Source of the DNA: Leptasterias polaris
Taxonomy: Eukaryota; Echinodermata; Asteroidea; Forcipulatida; Asteriidae
Length of the DNA stretch: 64,000 nucleotides
Assembly (NCBI GenBank): GCA_037783415.1
Contig: JAZGTN010000042.1
Location: 2,658,001-2,722,000 of the forward strand
Reading direction: 5' to 3'
Of this stretch, positions 14,501-24,379 are shown in pieces. How positions within the stretch are numbered: the stretch's first letter is position 1; every line of letters starts with the position of its first letter. Below the pieces are notes generated by a model. The model was not told where the DNA came from. It ran no database searches and saw nothing but the letters and a program-made list of their open reading frames with translations. Both the position numbers and the translations under genes were made by a program.

Positions 14501-17500
14501 TAAAGAAACTTTCATCGACCAACAAACCGGCTCTTCTCAGAGCCCGCCGATGTAAAGAAACTTTCATCGACCAACAAACCGGCTCTTCTCAGAGCCACCA
14601 CATTTTCAAAAAAGAGATATTGAGCCTGTCTAAGTTCTGATTTATTTTTTTCCCGTAAGTCCTGATTATTTTCCAAAAGAAAAATACAAATTAATTCAAA
14701 CGTTTGCTTCAAAAAAACGGAGACATTTATTACGTCATTCGCTTAGTCTTGTTCATTACCTGCAACATACAAAAATAAGAGTACAACAAAGAATAGATAA
14801 TTCATATAAATGATTTATAAAAATTATTGGTACGAGTTGACTTGGGTAAAAATTGACTTGGGTATGAGTTGACTTGGGTACGAGTTGACTTGGGTACGAG
14901 TTGACTTGGGTACGAGTTGACTTGGGTACGAGTTGACTTGGGTACGAGTTGACTTGGGTACGAGTTGACTTGGGTACGAGTTGACTTGGGTACGAGTTGA
15001 CTTGGGTACGAGTTTACCTGGGTACGAGTTGACTTGGGTACGAGTTGACTTGGGTACGAGTTGACTTGGGTACGAGTTGACTTGGGTACGAGTTGACTTG
15101 GGTACGAGTTGACTTGGGTACGAGTTGACTTGGGTACGAGTTGACTTGGGTACGAGTTGACTTGGGTACGAGTTGACTTGGGTACGAGTTGACTTGGGTA
15201 CGAGTTTACCTGGGTACGAGTTTACCTGGGTACGAGTTCACTTGGGTACGAGTTGACTTGGGTACGAGTTGACTTGGGTACGAGTTGACTTGGGTACGAG
15301 TTGACTAGGGTACGAGTTGACTTGGGTACGAGTTGACTTGGGTACAAGATGACCCGAATCCAATGAATGTAGTATTAGTAGTAATACTAGTCTAGTGTAG
15401 TAGTATCAATAACTTTGTTGTCTGTGTCCTTTCTCTATCATGGTTGAATCAAGTGCAATCTTTGAAAACACGCTTTTATAAAAATTAATTGCTCGTAGTT
15501 AATCAGTTTAAGTTTAAGTTTGCACATATTTGAACTGTCACCTGATTTTTGTGCTGTAATGTTACAGATAACATCTGATTCTGAGGCACACTGCGCTGAC
15601 AGGAAAGAACTGCATGTTGGTTTACATGAATTTTGCATCTGCATATTTAAGCAGACTACACAGTTGATCGCATTGCGCGCCTTTTCTCCGGCACTTTGCA
15701 GGGTGCTTTGAATAGAGTTGGCGCTTTGTCTACTGTGTACTACTACGAAATTCAGAATGTGTTAAACCCTGTTTACTACACAACTCTCTACTTAATTTTC
15801 AGGGGAAAAATTTCACTACAGAAGACAGTCAGAAGTTAAGACCCAGCAGAACGCTACTTCGAACACCCTACTTTTAATATTAACCTTTTGAAATAAAATC
15901 TATTCCTACAGCAATGAGCATGTATCACTATCACTGTGGTGGTCAGAATTATGGTTGAATACAGTAAAGATTGTGTGCTATTCAAAGATTGTGCCCCAGC
16001 TCAATTTTGCAAATTTTTAATTTACGTGTCATCAAACAATGTTTGTGTTAATTATACAAAGGGAACACTGCTCAATATTTAAAAAATGCGCACCTTCAAA
16101 GATTATGCAACTGTTGCCCTCGATCCTTTCAACAATCCCTTCATAAGTAGGTCTAAAAATTTCTTGAAAGAGACCTGATCCAGGATGAATGTAATCTTTT
16201 TGGGGGTCTCTGATAATTTGTGATTATCTCCAATTACGCTTTCAGGACATCTCCTCATACTAGTCTAGCCATATTGACAAAAGGCTGGATTCCCTGTGCT
16301 TCTTTTCTTGGCCCTATGCCCACCTATATTGTCAGGGACTGACATGGCTTTCTGACCTAAATTTTCCGCGAGTACATTTTTGGCGAGTACATTTAAAATT
16401 ATTTTGTGCTGGCTTGTTTTGTAAAAAATCTCTGAGCTGACAATAACTTGATTAAACATAGTTGGCAGTGAAGTGTCTAGCTCAAGTTTACAACTAGCCA
16501 GCCCACCCTGCCTTTGCCACCAGAACATTTGTGTTGTGTTACACTAGACTGCTCAGCAATGATACACCACTGGGAATGTAGGAGATCAGTATCCATGGAA
16601 TGAGGGGTTCGTTTCTGTGGGGAATACAAACTTTAAAAGTCAGAATCCTCAGCAAGGTCAGATCTTGGTTAGCTTTGGGCAAAGATTGTAACCCTTTGGT
16701 CAGGGACTGTAGGTTTACAATCAGTGCACTTTGCATGTGTGTGAAGAATGGGACTAGTAAGTGGGAGATACTCATTGACAAAATTACTAACAATAATCAT
16801 CTAACAATAATATAATGTTTCTTAAATATGATTTACTTTTCATATAGATGCCAGATGGAAAACGTACTTAGATGCAATAGATTCCGCTATGAGCCAATAT
16901 GAAGAATGTGACCACGACACCTGTACATGTCATGACAGGTACTTTCACATATGACTGGACAAACAATTATGTCAGTAGCAATAGTTAGATGGTTCTGTGT
17001 GTGAAAATCACAGAATCAGGCATATGATTTCTCATGAAGTTTTCTGATCTCTGGGTTTTCCAAAAATCTCCTTGAGCCTTCCACTTTTCTTGATAGAAAT
17101 CACCAAAGGGAGACATACATTTGTAAATAGTTGTCCAAACCTGTAGTGATGTATTTCTAGTGATGTACAGAGTCTGTAATCATCCCGAATTGTAACATCA
17201 GGGAGGTTCCGGGTCTAGAATAAGGGGGAACCCAGGCCCTCAAGCCATTTTCAGGATTGTTATTTTCAACAAACTTCATCCCTGCAGAATGTATTATGCT
17301 ACCTGTGCTCATACTCGGCACTTTATAATTGCTCTAATCCATATTTTTTAATGTTCATTGTTTCAGTGTTTTAGACAGGGATTTAGCCGTCTGGAGAGAT
17401 AAAGGGGGCATAACTGAAGAGGTTTTTAAAACAGCGCTAACCAAAGGAATAGGTAATCACTACCAGATCATCAAGCACAAACTGTATCGCAGCAAGAAAT

Positions 17501-20500
17501 GCATGTTTGCTGCAAGGTGGGCAACACATTATATCAAATAAAGCAAGCGATCCTCTTCAATCTTCTATCATGCATGTCCCAATCATCATCATAGGTTAAG
17601 AATATTAATTTGTTTTTGTCATTAACACCAAAGAAGACCCTTGTCCATGACACCCAAAAAGACCCTTGTCAATAACACCCCAAAAGACCCTTGTCATTAA
17701 CACCCAAAAAGACCCTTGTCATTAACACCCAAAAAGACCCTTGTCATTAACACCCAAAAAGACCATTGTCATTATAACCCCAAATAGATCCTTGCCATTT
17801 ACACCCAAATAAATCTTTGCCATTAACACCCAAGTAGATCCTTGCCATTAACACCCAAGTAGATCCTTGCCATTAACACCCAAATAGATTCTTGCCATTA
17901 ACACCCAAATAGATTCTTGCCATTAACACCCAAATAGATGTCACCATCGTCAGGACCCACTGATTATAAATCCATCTTCTAGTATTTCTTTGTTCCTTCC
18001 AAAACATCTCCATCCTGCCTTAATCCTAAGTAGTACTTCCTCTTTCAAGGTGTCATCCATTTTCAATTTGTCAATTTTTATAGCTGTCATTATTTTTTCT
18101 ATCTAATCCCTGTGTTGCTAATTCTTCTGATGTGTCAAAGTTGGTCTTTCCTATGAGTAACTTTAAGCCAGCCTGTTTGTCTTCCATTTTATCAACGATA
18201 CTGTGTTTCTTACAGATGTGCAGGTATTGAACATTTCATTCTGCAAATCATTAAAAAGTTACCAGATATGGAGTTTATTCTGAATGAGCGAGATTGGCCT
18301 CAGAGCCAGAAGTTTACAACTCCTCAGCCAGTTTTGTCTTTTAGTAAAGTAAGTTATTTCTTTTCATTTTTATGTACCTTTGCCAATTAATAAAACTGTT
18401 TAAATATTCTAAGCACTGTGCACAAAGGGACTCTAGCTAGGGCAATTTTTGAATAAAAAAACAAAAATTTATTAAATGGTCTTGGATAAATGTGAAATTG
18501 TGATAACAATAGGTACCACCCACAGTTTGTGGAAAACAAGTACGTCATCTTTTTTCCTAGTTCACTTGTTCACTTGTTCACTAAAGCAACATTAAATACA
18601 AATGTTCAAAGGCATTTCCTAGCATTGATCATTGATCTTAATGTTTGGTAGTACTAGTAGGTTAAGTTTGTTGTCGCCATCAATAGGTTGCATTCGGGTG
18701 ACCAATCAACGGGCTCAATCACTTGTACAGGTTGCCAAAATACAGACTGAAATCAGTCAAAATGATCATTCAAGCTTTGACTGCTACTGTCATGTTAATA
18801 TCAAACTGCACTCTCCCTTCACATCAATTCACCATGTCAAGACATGTGAAAAGTAGCCTTGGTGGAATTACTAATACTTGGTATGCATCTTACAACATTT
18901 CATCACAATGGCCATTGCATGTATACTAGACGGTGTAGATTAGAATAATGAACAGTGGCGGTTTTTTTTCACTCTGAGAAACATTCAAACCAACTTCCTT
19001 AACTCAGCTTGTATGTCTTACATGTATGTACTCAGGTGTATTCTCAGCACTATGATATCATGTATCCAGCATGGACCTTTTGGGAAGGAGGCCCTGCTGT
19101 ATGGCCATTGTTTCCTACTGGCCTTGGACGATGGGACCTATTCAGAGAGTCACTTGATAAGTATGCATTGATTTTATTACAGTAAACATATATTTTCCTA
19201 ATCTGTTTAATTGTTTATACCGATTCCAATCCTAACTATGAATTGACTTGTAAACAAATCATTTGTCAACATACTTTTCAGGATCAACCAGGATGAAAAC
19301 TAGACACTAGTAAAGCCAATTCCAAAACCACGAATCACATGTGTGGTTGCGCACAAAGCAAAATGTGTAACAAATTTAGGGTTGGGATGTTTAACTGGTT
19401 AACCGAAGGACAATGTTAAAATCCATTTTCAAAATGCCTTAACGGTTAAACAAAGCTGACAGTAGAAAAAACAAACTAAGAAAAAAAGATAACCTGAAGC
19501 CCACAGTTAAAAAAATATATATACAAAATTGTGCCCTTCCTTTTCTTGATAATGTAAGCCCCAGATGCTATCCAGAGAGAATGCATGACTTGGGTTCCCC
19601 AGGCCATGTTTAACACTCCTCACCATGTTTATATCTCATGTTTAAATATGGCCATGTGATCTCCTCTCGACCAATCAGAATGGATGATCTATCCCAGGTA
19701 TATATGAATGTTGATTGTGAGTATACTTGATTGTGTTTGATTGACAGGGAAGCAAAAGCCATCCCATGGGAGAAGAAGGAAACCAAGGCTTTCTTCAGAG
19801 GTTCCAGGTTAGTTGCTTTTACATGTAAACTGCCTTGCACTAAACCCATCAAGAGTTGTTTGATTCTGTTGGAATAAGAACTGCAAGGGCGGCATATGAC
19901 CATGCCACCATAATCAGCATTTCACAGTGTGGGTTTTCAATGTGCCAAATTCAATACAAAGGCTTGCTACAAGGGAACTTGTATTAGCATTTACTTCAAC
20001 ATTGCCACATGTTGTGATGAATACATTTCTTCCATAAAACAAATTTGCACATTCCCCTAAAAGTTCAGATTGAAAACATAGACCAACTGTAGTATAAGTA
20101 CCACATTTTCCTGCATACAAGATGCAGCTTACCTGACTTTCAAAGGTCCCTAAAAATCACTGTGTCTTGTCTAACGGTGCGCCTTATCTGGTATTGCTTG
20201 AGTTCATGGTGATGATCACTGTGTGAAATCTTCATATTATACTGTAAAATAATCCTTTCTTTTGTCCAGGGTAATCCTATGTAATGATCAGTTTATTAAA
20301 ATGAAACCAACACCTTACATATTGTGTAGTGTTTAACAGGCTATGAGAGTATGACGAAAACTTACAGAGTAGCAAAGTCACTGACCATGGTGCTGCCCAC
20401 AATAATAATAACACCGACACGGACTGGCAACGACCCATGCTGTACACCGACACGGACTGGCAACGACCCATGCTGTACACCGACACGGACTGGCAACGAC

Positions 20501-23500
20501 CCATGCTGTACACCGACACGGACTGGCAACGACCCATGCTGTACACCGACACGGACTGGCAACGACCCATGCTGTACACCGACACGGACTGGCAACGACC
20601 CATGCTGTACACCGACACGGACTGGCAACGACCCATGCTGTACACAGCTATAACGTGCACACCAGTGACATACAAGTCTTTGGAGTGTGTAACAGGAAAC
20701 ACAACAACAATGATCTTTTACTTGCAAGAACAGATCAAACTTTAATCAATTAGATGATCAAGGAACGTCCATCACTTTATAATTCATATTTTATGTATCA
20801 TTCACTTTGGTATGTGAGGGAATTGGTTGATTAACCCTGTTGTGCTATATTCTGTTGATGTTAATAGGACTACTGCTGAAAGGGACCCATTGGTTATACT
20901 CTCTAGAGATGATGGAGATCTTGTAGATGCACAGTACACCAAGAATCAGGCATGGAAATCAGATGCAGTAAGTTGGCTTGTTTCTTAGCTAGTAGTATCA
21001 GAGGTCCTTATTGCACTTGGTTATTATCCTTTACATACAGTTGTATGTAACTGTGTAAACGAAGGTTGTTTAATTATGCATTGGTGAATTTTATATGTGG
21101 CATTTTGTGGTGTGCTGTTATGCAGTGTCTCATATGTAGACACATATTAGTTACAACATTTGTGCAGTTGGAGATCAGTTGCCACAGAGGGTCATGCTTA
21201 ATGCACTGGTCTTTTTGGAAATTGTGCAATAATGCATCCTGAAAAGCATTAAAAGCATGAAGGCACGTAGCAGATGTAGAGATTCTGCCTATGTATTGAT
21301 TTTCCCAGTAAAATAACAGGTTTTTAAACTGTGTACAGATTCTGCTTCCCAATTGTAACTGTTAATGACTGGAAAGTATTCCTCATTGTCATTCACCAGG
21401 ACACTCTTTATATGCCACCAGCCACAGAGGTCAGCCTTGAAGAACACTGCAAGTACAAGTAAGAAGTCCAACCCATCTTACATTCCTCTCCCCCTCTCTC
21501 TCTCTCAGTCTCATACGTAAAGTAAATTTTTAAAACAATCAAAAGACATACAGATCTGGATTTCTGGTAGTTAATCTAATTCTCATAAGTCTATGAAGGG
21601 CCTTTTGCCAAACCTTGACTTTGGCTCCGGCTGCGGCTTAGGCTCTGTCATCAATTTTGGAGCAGTGTACAATCTGTACGGTGTTTCCAACATCAAACAA
21701 AGCCTGGAGGCAGAGCCTAAGCCATGGTTTGGAAAAAGTCCAAGGTAACCATCAGCCTGCATACTGTGTCTTCATTCCAATTCAAATGTGAATCCAACTT
21801 TACTATTTATATTGTATTTCAGGTACTTATTTAATTTCCGTGGTGTGGCTGCCAGTTTCCGCTTGAAGCATCTGTTTCTATGCGAGTCTCTAGTATTCCA
21901 TGTTGGTGATGAGTGGTTAGAATTTTTTTACCCAGCTCTCAAGCCATGGGTGCACTTTATACCAGTTTCCAAGGATCTCAAAGAAACCAGGTAAATACAT
22001 AACATTTTTAATGGCAGCTTCAGGATCCATTTTACAAATTGAGATTTTAATCTCATGACCAACTATTTGGAAAACGGAAATTTCAGTTTATTTACCATCT
22101 TTGATTTGAGAAGAGATACACGATTAGATACTGAGAGCAAGTTCCCTAGGTATTGTTTGATCATGAAGAAGGAAATTTAGTATTTTAAGACTTTACATTC
22201 TTATTTGGTCAGCTGCTGCCTACATCGAGTCTTGGGGAAGTAGAGAAGAAAAGAAGAAATAGTATAATTTTGATTTTACTCTAACACCGATGTGTGTCAA
22301 GCACTGAATACTCGGTGCTTATCCGAGTTCGGCGGGATCATTTTTTGAGAAGAGATACAGTTTTGAATCACAGGTGTGATACTTCGTTCTTGAAAGTGCA
22401 AGGGCACCAAGGTGTTTTCTTCTTTGTAAAACCCACCTCTGTGAGGAAATTGTAGATTATTTCTTCAAGGGGCACCAAGGCAATGACCAAGAGTGCCTCT
22501 GTGCAGCACCAGACCTGGAATCACACTTAGTATAATGTCCATGAAGGCGCTCAAACAAAATGCACTGACAGTATGATGAAGCTAAATATTTCAGTGAATT
22601 GTTAACTAGAATCAAAAGTTTCTGTATGAATGCTGATGTATATCTTTACTAAAACTCTATAGCTCTTTTGTTTTACTTTTCGGTTATCATAAATATCCTC
22701 CAGAACCTTTGAACTGTCGTGCATGTTTGCCGTAATCTCCACACCCAAACTTAAAAAAACATTCTGTCAACAAGCATGTGATGCAAAACCAGGAGTTTTA
22801 ACTTAAATTATGGGTTTTGAAAATTACTGAAAATGTTGTTGGTTTTTCCCGTTTATTGGTGTCTTCATGATTACTAAAATGGAAACTTTTACAGGCAATA
22901 GTCTCCTCAGTGTAATCAATCCCAATTCATGTGAATGAATACATAGTGGTTTGTGTGAAAATTTAAAGTGTATTGATTTTCTCCATACAGGAATTTGATA
23001 GAATTTGCAAAAGCCAATGATAAAGTTGCAAGGGATATAGCTAAACGGTAAGCTATGATCAAATCTTTCTATACATCTATAAACTTATTTGAAGTTTGAA
23101 TTTGTGTTTTATCGATCGAGCTGGGTTGGTACCTGGGGTCAAGTTGTCCAAATTCTATCCATTTAGCAGAGACTTGGGTTGAATTTACAGAAGTCTATAT
23201 TTATCTGACTTGAAGGTTGTAAATTACACACTATGTTTTTTTTGTAGTAGCCCCTCCTAATTGTTCCAAAAAGAACCAAATTCATTATGTTGTAATACCC
23301 TGCCGGTAAAGCTGAAGGGGCCCATAGTCTTTGCCTTGTCCATCCGTGTGTTTAATCATTGTAAGAGCGATTACTCAAGGACTTGGCATATCAACTCTAG
23401 TGTGTGGATTTGTCTTGGGATCCCCTAAAAGCCTAGTGTTTTTGGACCCCAAAAGAAATGCTTTCTCAGTGAGAATTCAAGATAAATGACATTTGTGTTT

Positions 23501-23712
23501 GTCAACACACCATTCTGGTCTGTACTTACTTTACTGAAATATATGTGAAATGATTTGTGTGTTTCAGAGGGAGAGATTTCATCTGGAATAACCTGCGCAT
23601 GGAGGATATCTCTTGTTATTGGAGGAAACTTTTGAAAGAATACTCAAAACTTATCAAGTATAAAGTGGTTCGCAACAAGGAGCTGCAACAAATACTACCA
23701 AATGATGAGTAG
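2580..23712 (+). CDS. POGLUT1: POGLUT1 / Rumi protein O-glucosyltransferase 1
   Basis: Eleven exons join in phase: 2580-2742, 16848-16938, 17367-17516, 18216-18348, 19036-19160, 19748-19807, 20868-20967, 21400-21458, 21823-21990, 22991-23047, 23568-23712. All introns are GT-AG. The product is 416 aa (human 392). Residues 1 to about 29 form a signal peptide ([16 protein letters not shown]), followed by an acidic linker. The rest is the CAP10-type glucosyltransferase domain with family motifs NERDWP (Asp161, the likely catalytic base), [49 protein letters not shown] and [10 protein letters not shown]. The cysteines of the human disulfides appear conserved. In the ER the family adds O-glucose to EGF repeats of Notch and other proteins. 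The C-terminus reads LPNDE then stop, so the usual KDEL-like tail is not intact. Intron 1 is 14.1 kb and contains a complete foldback element. Confidence 0.97.
2941..3182 (+). repeat. Left arm: about 15 copies of a 16-bp unit
   Basis: The unit is GTCAACTCGTACCCAA, with A/G at the last base and an occasional GTGAACTC variant. One copy is disrupted near 2990-3005 (AAATATTGTACCC). The same unit appears reverse-complemented at 14826-15349. Open frames across it (for example 2926-3225) arise from the repeat and are not genes. Confidence 0.95.
3183..4206. other. Foldback interior, no gene seen
   Basis: This is AT-rich sequence between the left arm and the first LINE piece. The part from about 3900 to 4206 has TTTATATTT-type runs and directly follows the stop codon of the minus-strand LINE fragment, so it is probably that LINE's 3' untranslated tail. 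No other coding segment is recognised. Confidence 0.4.
4207..4821 (-). mobile_element. Non-LTR retrotransposon fragment: reverse transcriptase C-terminus
   Basis: A 204-codon open stretch ends in a stop. It contains [26 protein letters not shown] and a downstream [19 protein letters not shown] block. This layout (xLYxxxIRPxLEYCxxxW, then LExVQrRxx, then LxxRRxxxDxxxxYK) is typical of the C-terminal end of CR1/Jockey-type LINE ORF2. The N-terminal polymerase motifs are missing, so this is a 5'-truncated copy. It sits inside the large foldback element, in opposite orientation to the adjacent LINE piece. Confidence 0.85.
4857..5665 (+). mobile_element. Non-LTR retrotransposon fragment: endonuclease end and linker
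   Basis: Translated across several frameshifts and stops, this shows [30 protein letters not shown], then [22 protein letters not shown] and [13 protein letters not shown] blocks. That is the end of an APE-type endonuclease domain and the linker preceding the reverse transcriptase of a CR1/Jockey-like LINE. It is broken by frameshifts (for example near 4890) and stops, and it fades into the satellite's left border at about 5665-5696. Confidence 0.8.
5696..14596 (+). repeat. 52-bp satellite, about 171 copies, each with a histone-type stem-loop
   Basis: The array is uninterrupted with a fixed 52-bp period. Each unit has two parts. The first is a hairpin GGCTCTTCTAAGAGCC or GGCTCTTCTCAGAGCC. 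The second is a weaker hairpin CGATG-T-AAAG-AAA-CTTT-CATCG, followed by ACCAACAAACC. The TCTC-loop version fits the histone mRNA 3' stem-loop consensus GGYYCTTYTCAGRRCC exactly. Rare variants recur at multiples of 52 bp: CTCGCC at 6221, 7937 and 9445; CGCGG at 8511, 10019 and 12828. This shows multi-unit block duplications. The last unit continues into a full histone 3' signal. Open frames across the array on the minus strand result from its composition and are not genes. Copy number may be misjudged by assembly. Confidence 0.95.
14575..14617 (+). promoter_or_regulatory. Histone-type mRNA 3'-end processing signal
   Basis: CAAACC, then stem-loop GGCTCTTCTCAGAGCC (14581-14596; 6-bp stem, UCUC loop), then ACCACA, then the purine-rich CAAAAAAGAGA (14607-14617), 10 nt after the stem. 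This is the order and spacing of animal replication-dependent histone 3' ends: an SLBP-bound hairpin, cleavage just after ACCA, and a U7 snRNA-paired downstream element. No histone reading frame lies upstream. The array's 52-bp units replace it, which suggests the satellite grew from a histone 3' untranslated region. Confidence 0.8.
14618..14825. other. Foldback interior between satellite and right arm
   Basis: This is AT-rich unique sequence with no gene. It begins directly after the histone-like downstream element and may include original histone 3' flanking DNA, but I cannot show that. Confidence 0.35.
14826..15349 (-). repeat. Right arm: about 32 copies of the 16-bp unit, inverted
   Basis: The unit reads GTACGAGTTGACTTGG here, the reverse complement of the left-arm unit. 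A few copies have TTTACCTGG or TTCACTTGG variants. The array is twice as long as the left arm, so the arms have expanded unequally. Confidence 0.95.
15370..16847. other. Rest of POGLUT1 intron 1
   Basis: This is about 1.5 kb of AT-rich intronic sequence between the foldback element and exon 2. I see no coding exon, RNA gene or recognised repeat. Short open frames near 15438-15711 and 16265-16815 lack any family motif. Confidence 0.4.
17618..17940 (+). repeat. 25-bp minisatellite in POGLUT1 intron 3
   Basis: About 12-13 copies of TCATTAACACCCAAAAAGACCCTTG. Left copies carry AAAAAGACCC and right copies carry AAATAGATCC or AAATAGATTC, so two subfamilies lie in blocks. Confidence 0.9.
20097..20275 (+). 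mobile_element. Degraded end of a TIR element (same family as 24380-25875)
   Basis: The sequence runs in parallel with 24378-24535: TACCACATTTTCCTGC against TACCGTATTTTCTTGC, then GTGCGCCTTATC against ATGCGCCTTGTC, then GTAAAATAATCC...TTTTGTCCAG against GTAAAATAATACC...TTTTGTCCAG. Only one end is present. It lies in a POGLUT1 intron. Confidence 0.7.
20408..20646 (+). repeat. 33-bp minisatellite, 7 copies
   Basis: Seven nearly identical copies of a 33-bp unit containing CACCGACACGGACTGGCAAC and GACCCATGCTGTA lie in a POGLUT1 intron. Because 33 is divisible by three, several frames stay open. These frames have no start, splice or family support. Confidence 0.95.
21598..21745. mobile_element. 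Palindromic MITE, copy 1
   Basis: The ends are imperfect inverted repeats: GGCCTTTTGCCAAACC on the left and GGTTTGGAAAAAGTCC on the right. A sister copy lies at 32867-33014 in the coactosin-like gene. The shared core is CAACATCAAACAA. It sits in a POGLUT1 intron. Confidence 0.75.
22262..22505. repeat. Possible dispersed repeat in POGLUT1 intron
   Basis: There is GC-richer sequence with a small hairpin (AAGCAC...GTGCTT, about 22298-22319) and two copies of AAGGGCACCAAGG. It differs in composition from the surrounding intron and resembles a non-autonomous repeat. No second copy is seen in this window, so the call is weak. Confidence 0.35.
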
Positions 23713-24190
23713 CTGTTTACAATTAAAGGGGATGGTAGTACTTTGACAATAACCTCATTTCAACAATACTTAAAAAGATGTCACTTCACAGATTGGTTTG
23801 AGGTTTATAATGACTTAGGAAAATCAATTTCCTACCACCCCTGGCATTTATGTTTCTTTTCTAAGTGGTGAAGGTTGTAGATTTTATATGTTGAAAAAAA
23901 CACAAAGTGTTTTATGAAAAGTACAATATCTGAAGTTAACGTTGAGTAGTTTAGATGGTCTTTTGTTCATTGGGTGAAGTTAAAGATATTATGAGGTTAT
24001 CAGTTCAGATTGACATCATGTTATAGGAGTTGCAATATGGGCCATATCACCAGGTTAGGACAGTGGTGTGACATTTATCCATGCCATTAAAAGCATTCAT
24101 ACATGTGCATTGTGTCTTGTAGTTAGAACACAATTATCTATTGAGTGTTGAAAAAGACTTTAAAATAAAAATCCAGACCTAACAAGGACA
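23713..24190 (+). other. POGLUT1 3' untranslated region with poly(A) signal
   Basis: Non-coding sequence follows the TAG at 23710-23712. AATAAA at 24164-24169 is the first good polyadenylation signal downstream. The cleavage site is inferred to lie shortly after it. Confidence 0.55.
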
Positions 24191-24379
24191 GTGTACATGT
24201 TAAATCTAAATGATACATTTTCATTATGTTTAAAACATTAACAAACACTTTCATACACAAAGGTGAATGTCCCACAAAATAATTGAGTCAAATGTAAGAA
24301 TGCTTTTAATAATGAAGACACAAATGTTACACAATGTCCCAACTTGTGAAATGACCCACATATATGTGCAGTATAAGTA

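Larger units (their letters stand above)
2929..15361. mobile_element. 12.4-kb foldback-type element with minisatellite inverted ends
   Basis: An 8-bp direct repeat AATGAATG flanks the interval (2921-2928 and 15362-15369). The outer ends read GGAAATGG (left) and GGATTCGGGTCA (right, reverse complement). Inside them lie arrays of one 16-bp unit in opposite orientation (about 2941-3182 and 14826-15349), so the whole interval can fold back. The interior holds decayed LINE pieces and a large 52-bp satellite. Foldback elements with inverted ends made of short tandem repeats are known, including the TU elements of sea urchins and FB of Drosophila. I see no transposase, so it looks non-autonomous. 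The boundaries gain support from a second copy at 36744-37850 with matching architecture and end sequence. Confidence 0.75.

Noticed and set aside
5696..14596. Dozens of minus-strand frames with [20 protein letters not shown] repeats
   Set aside because: They follow from a 52-bp unit without stops in some frames and they overlap each other every 104 bp. There is no splice, start or family support, and the repeat is explained by hairpin units.
5696..15349. CRISPR array
   Set aside because: The units are directly adjacent with no unique spacers, no cas genes are present, and the sequence is animal.
20277..20745. Proteins with [11 protein letters not shown] or [11 protein letters not shown] repeats
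   Set aside because: The 33-bp minisatellite is open on both strands and lies in a POGLUT1 intron. No codon evidence picks one frame.
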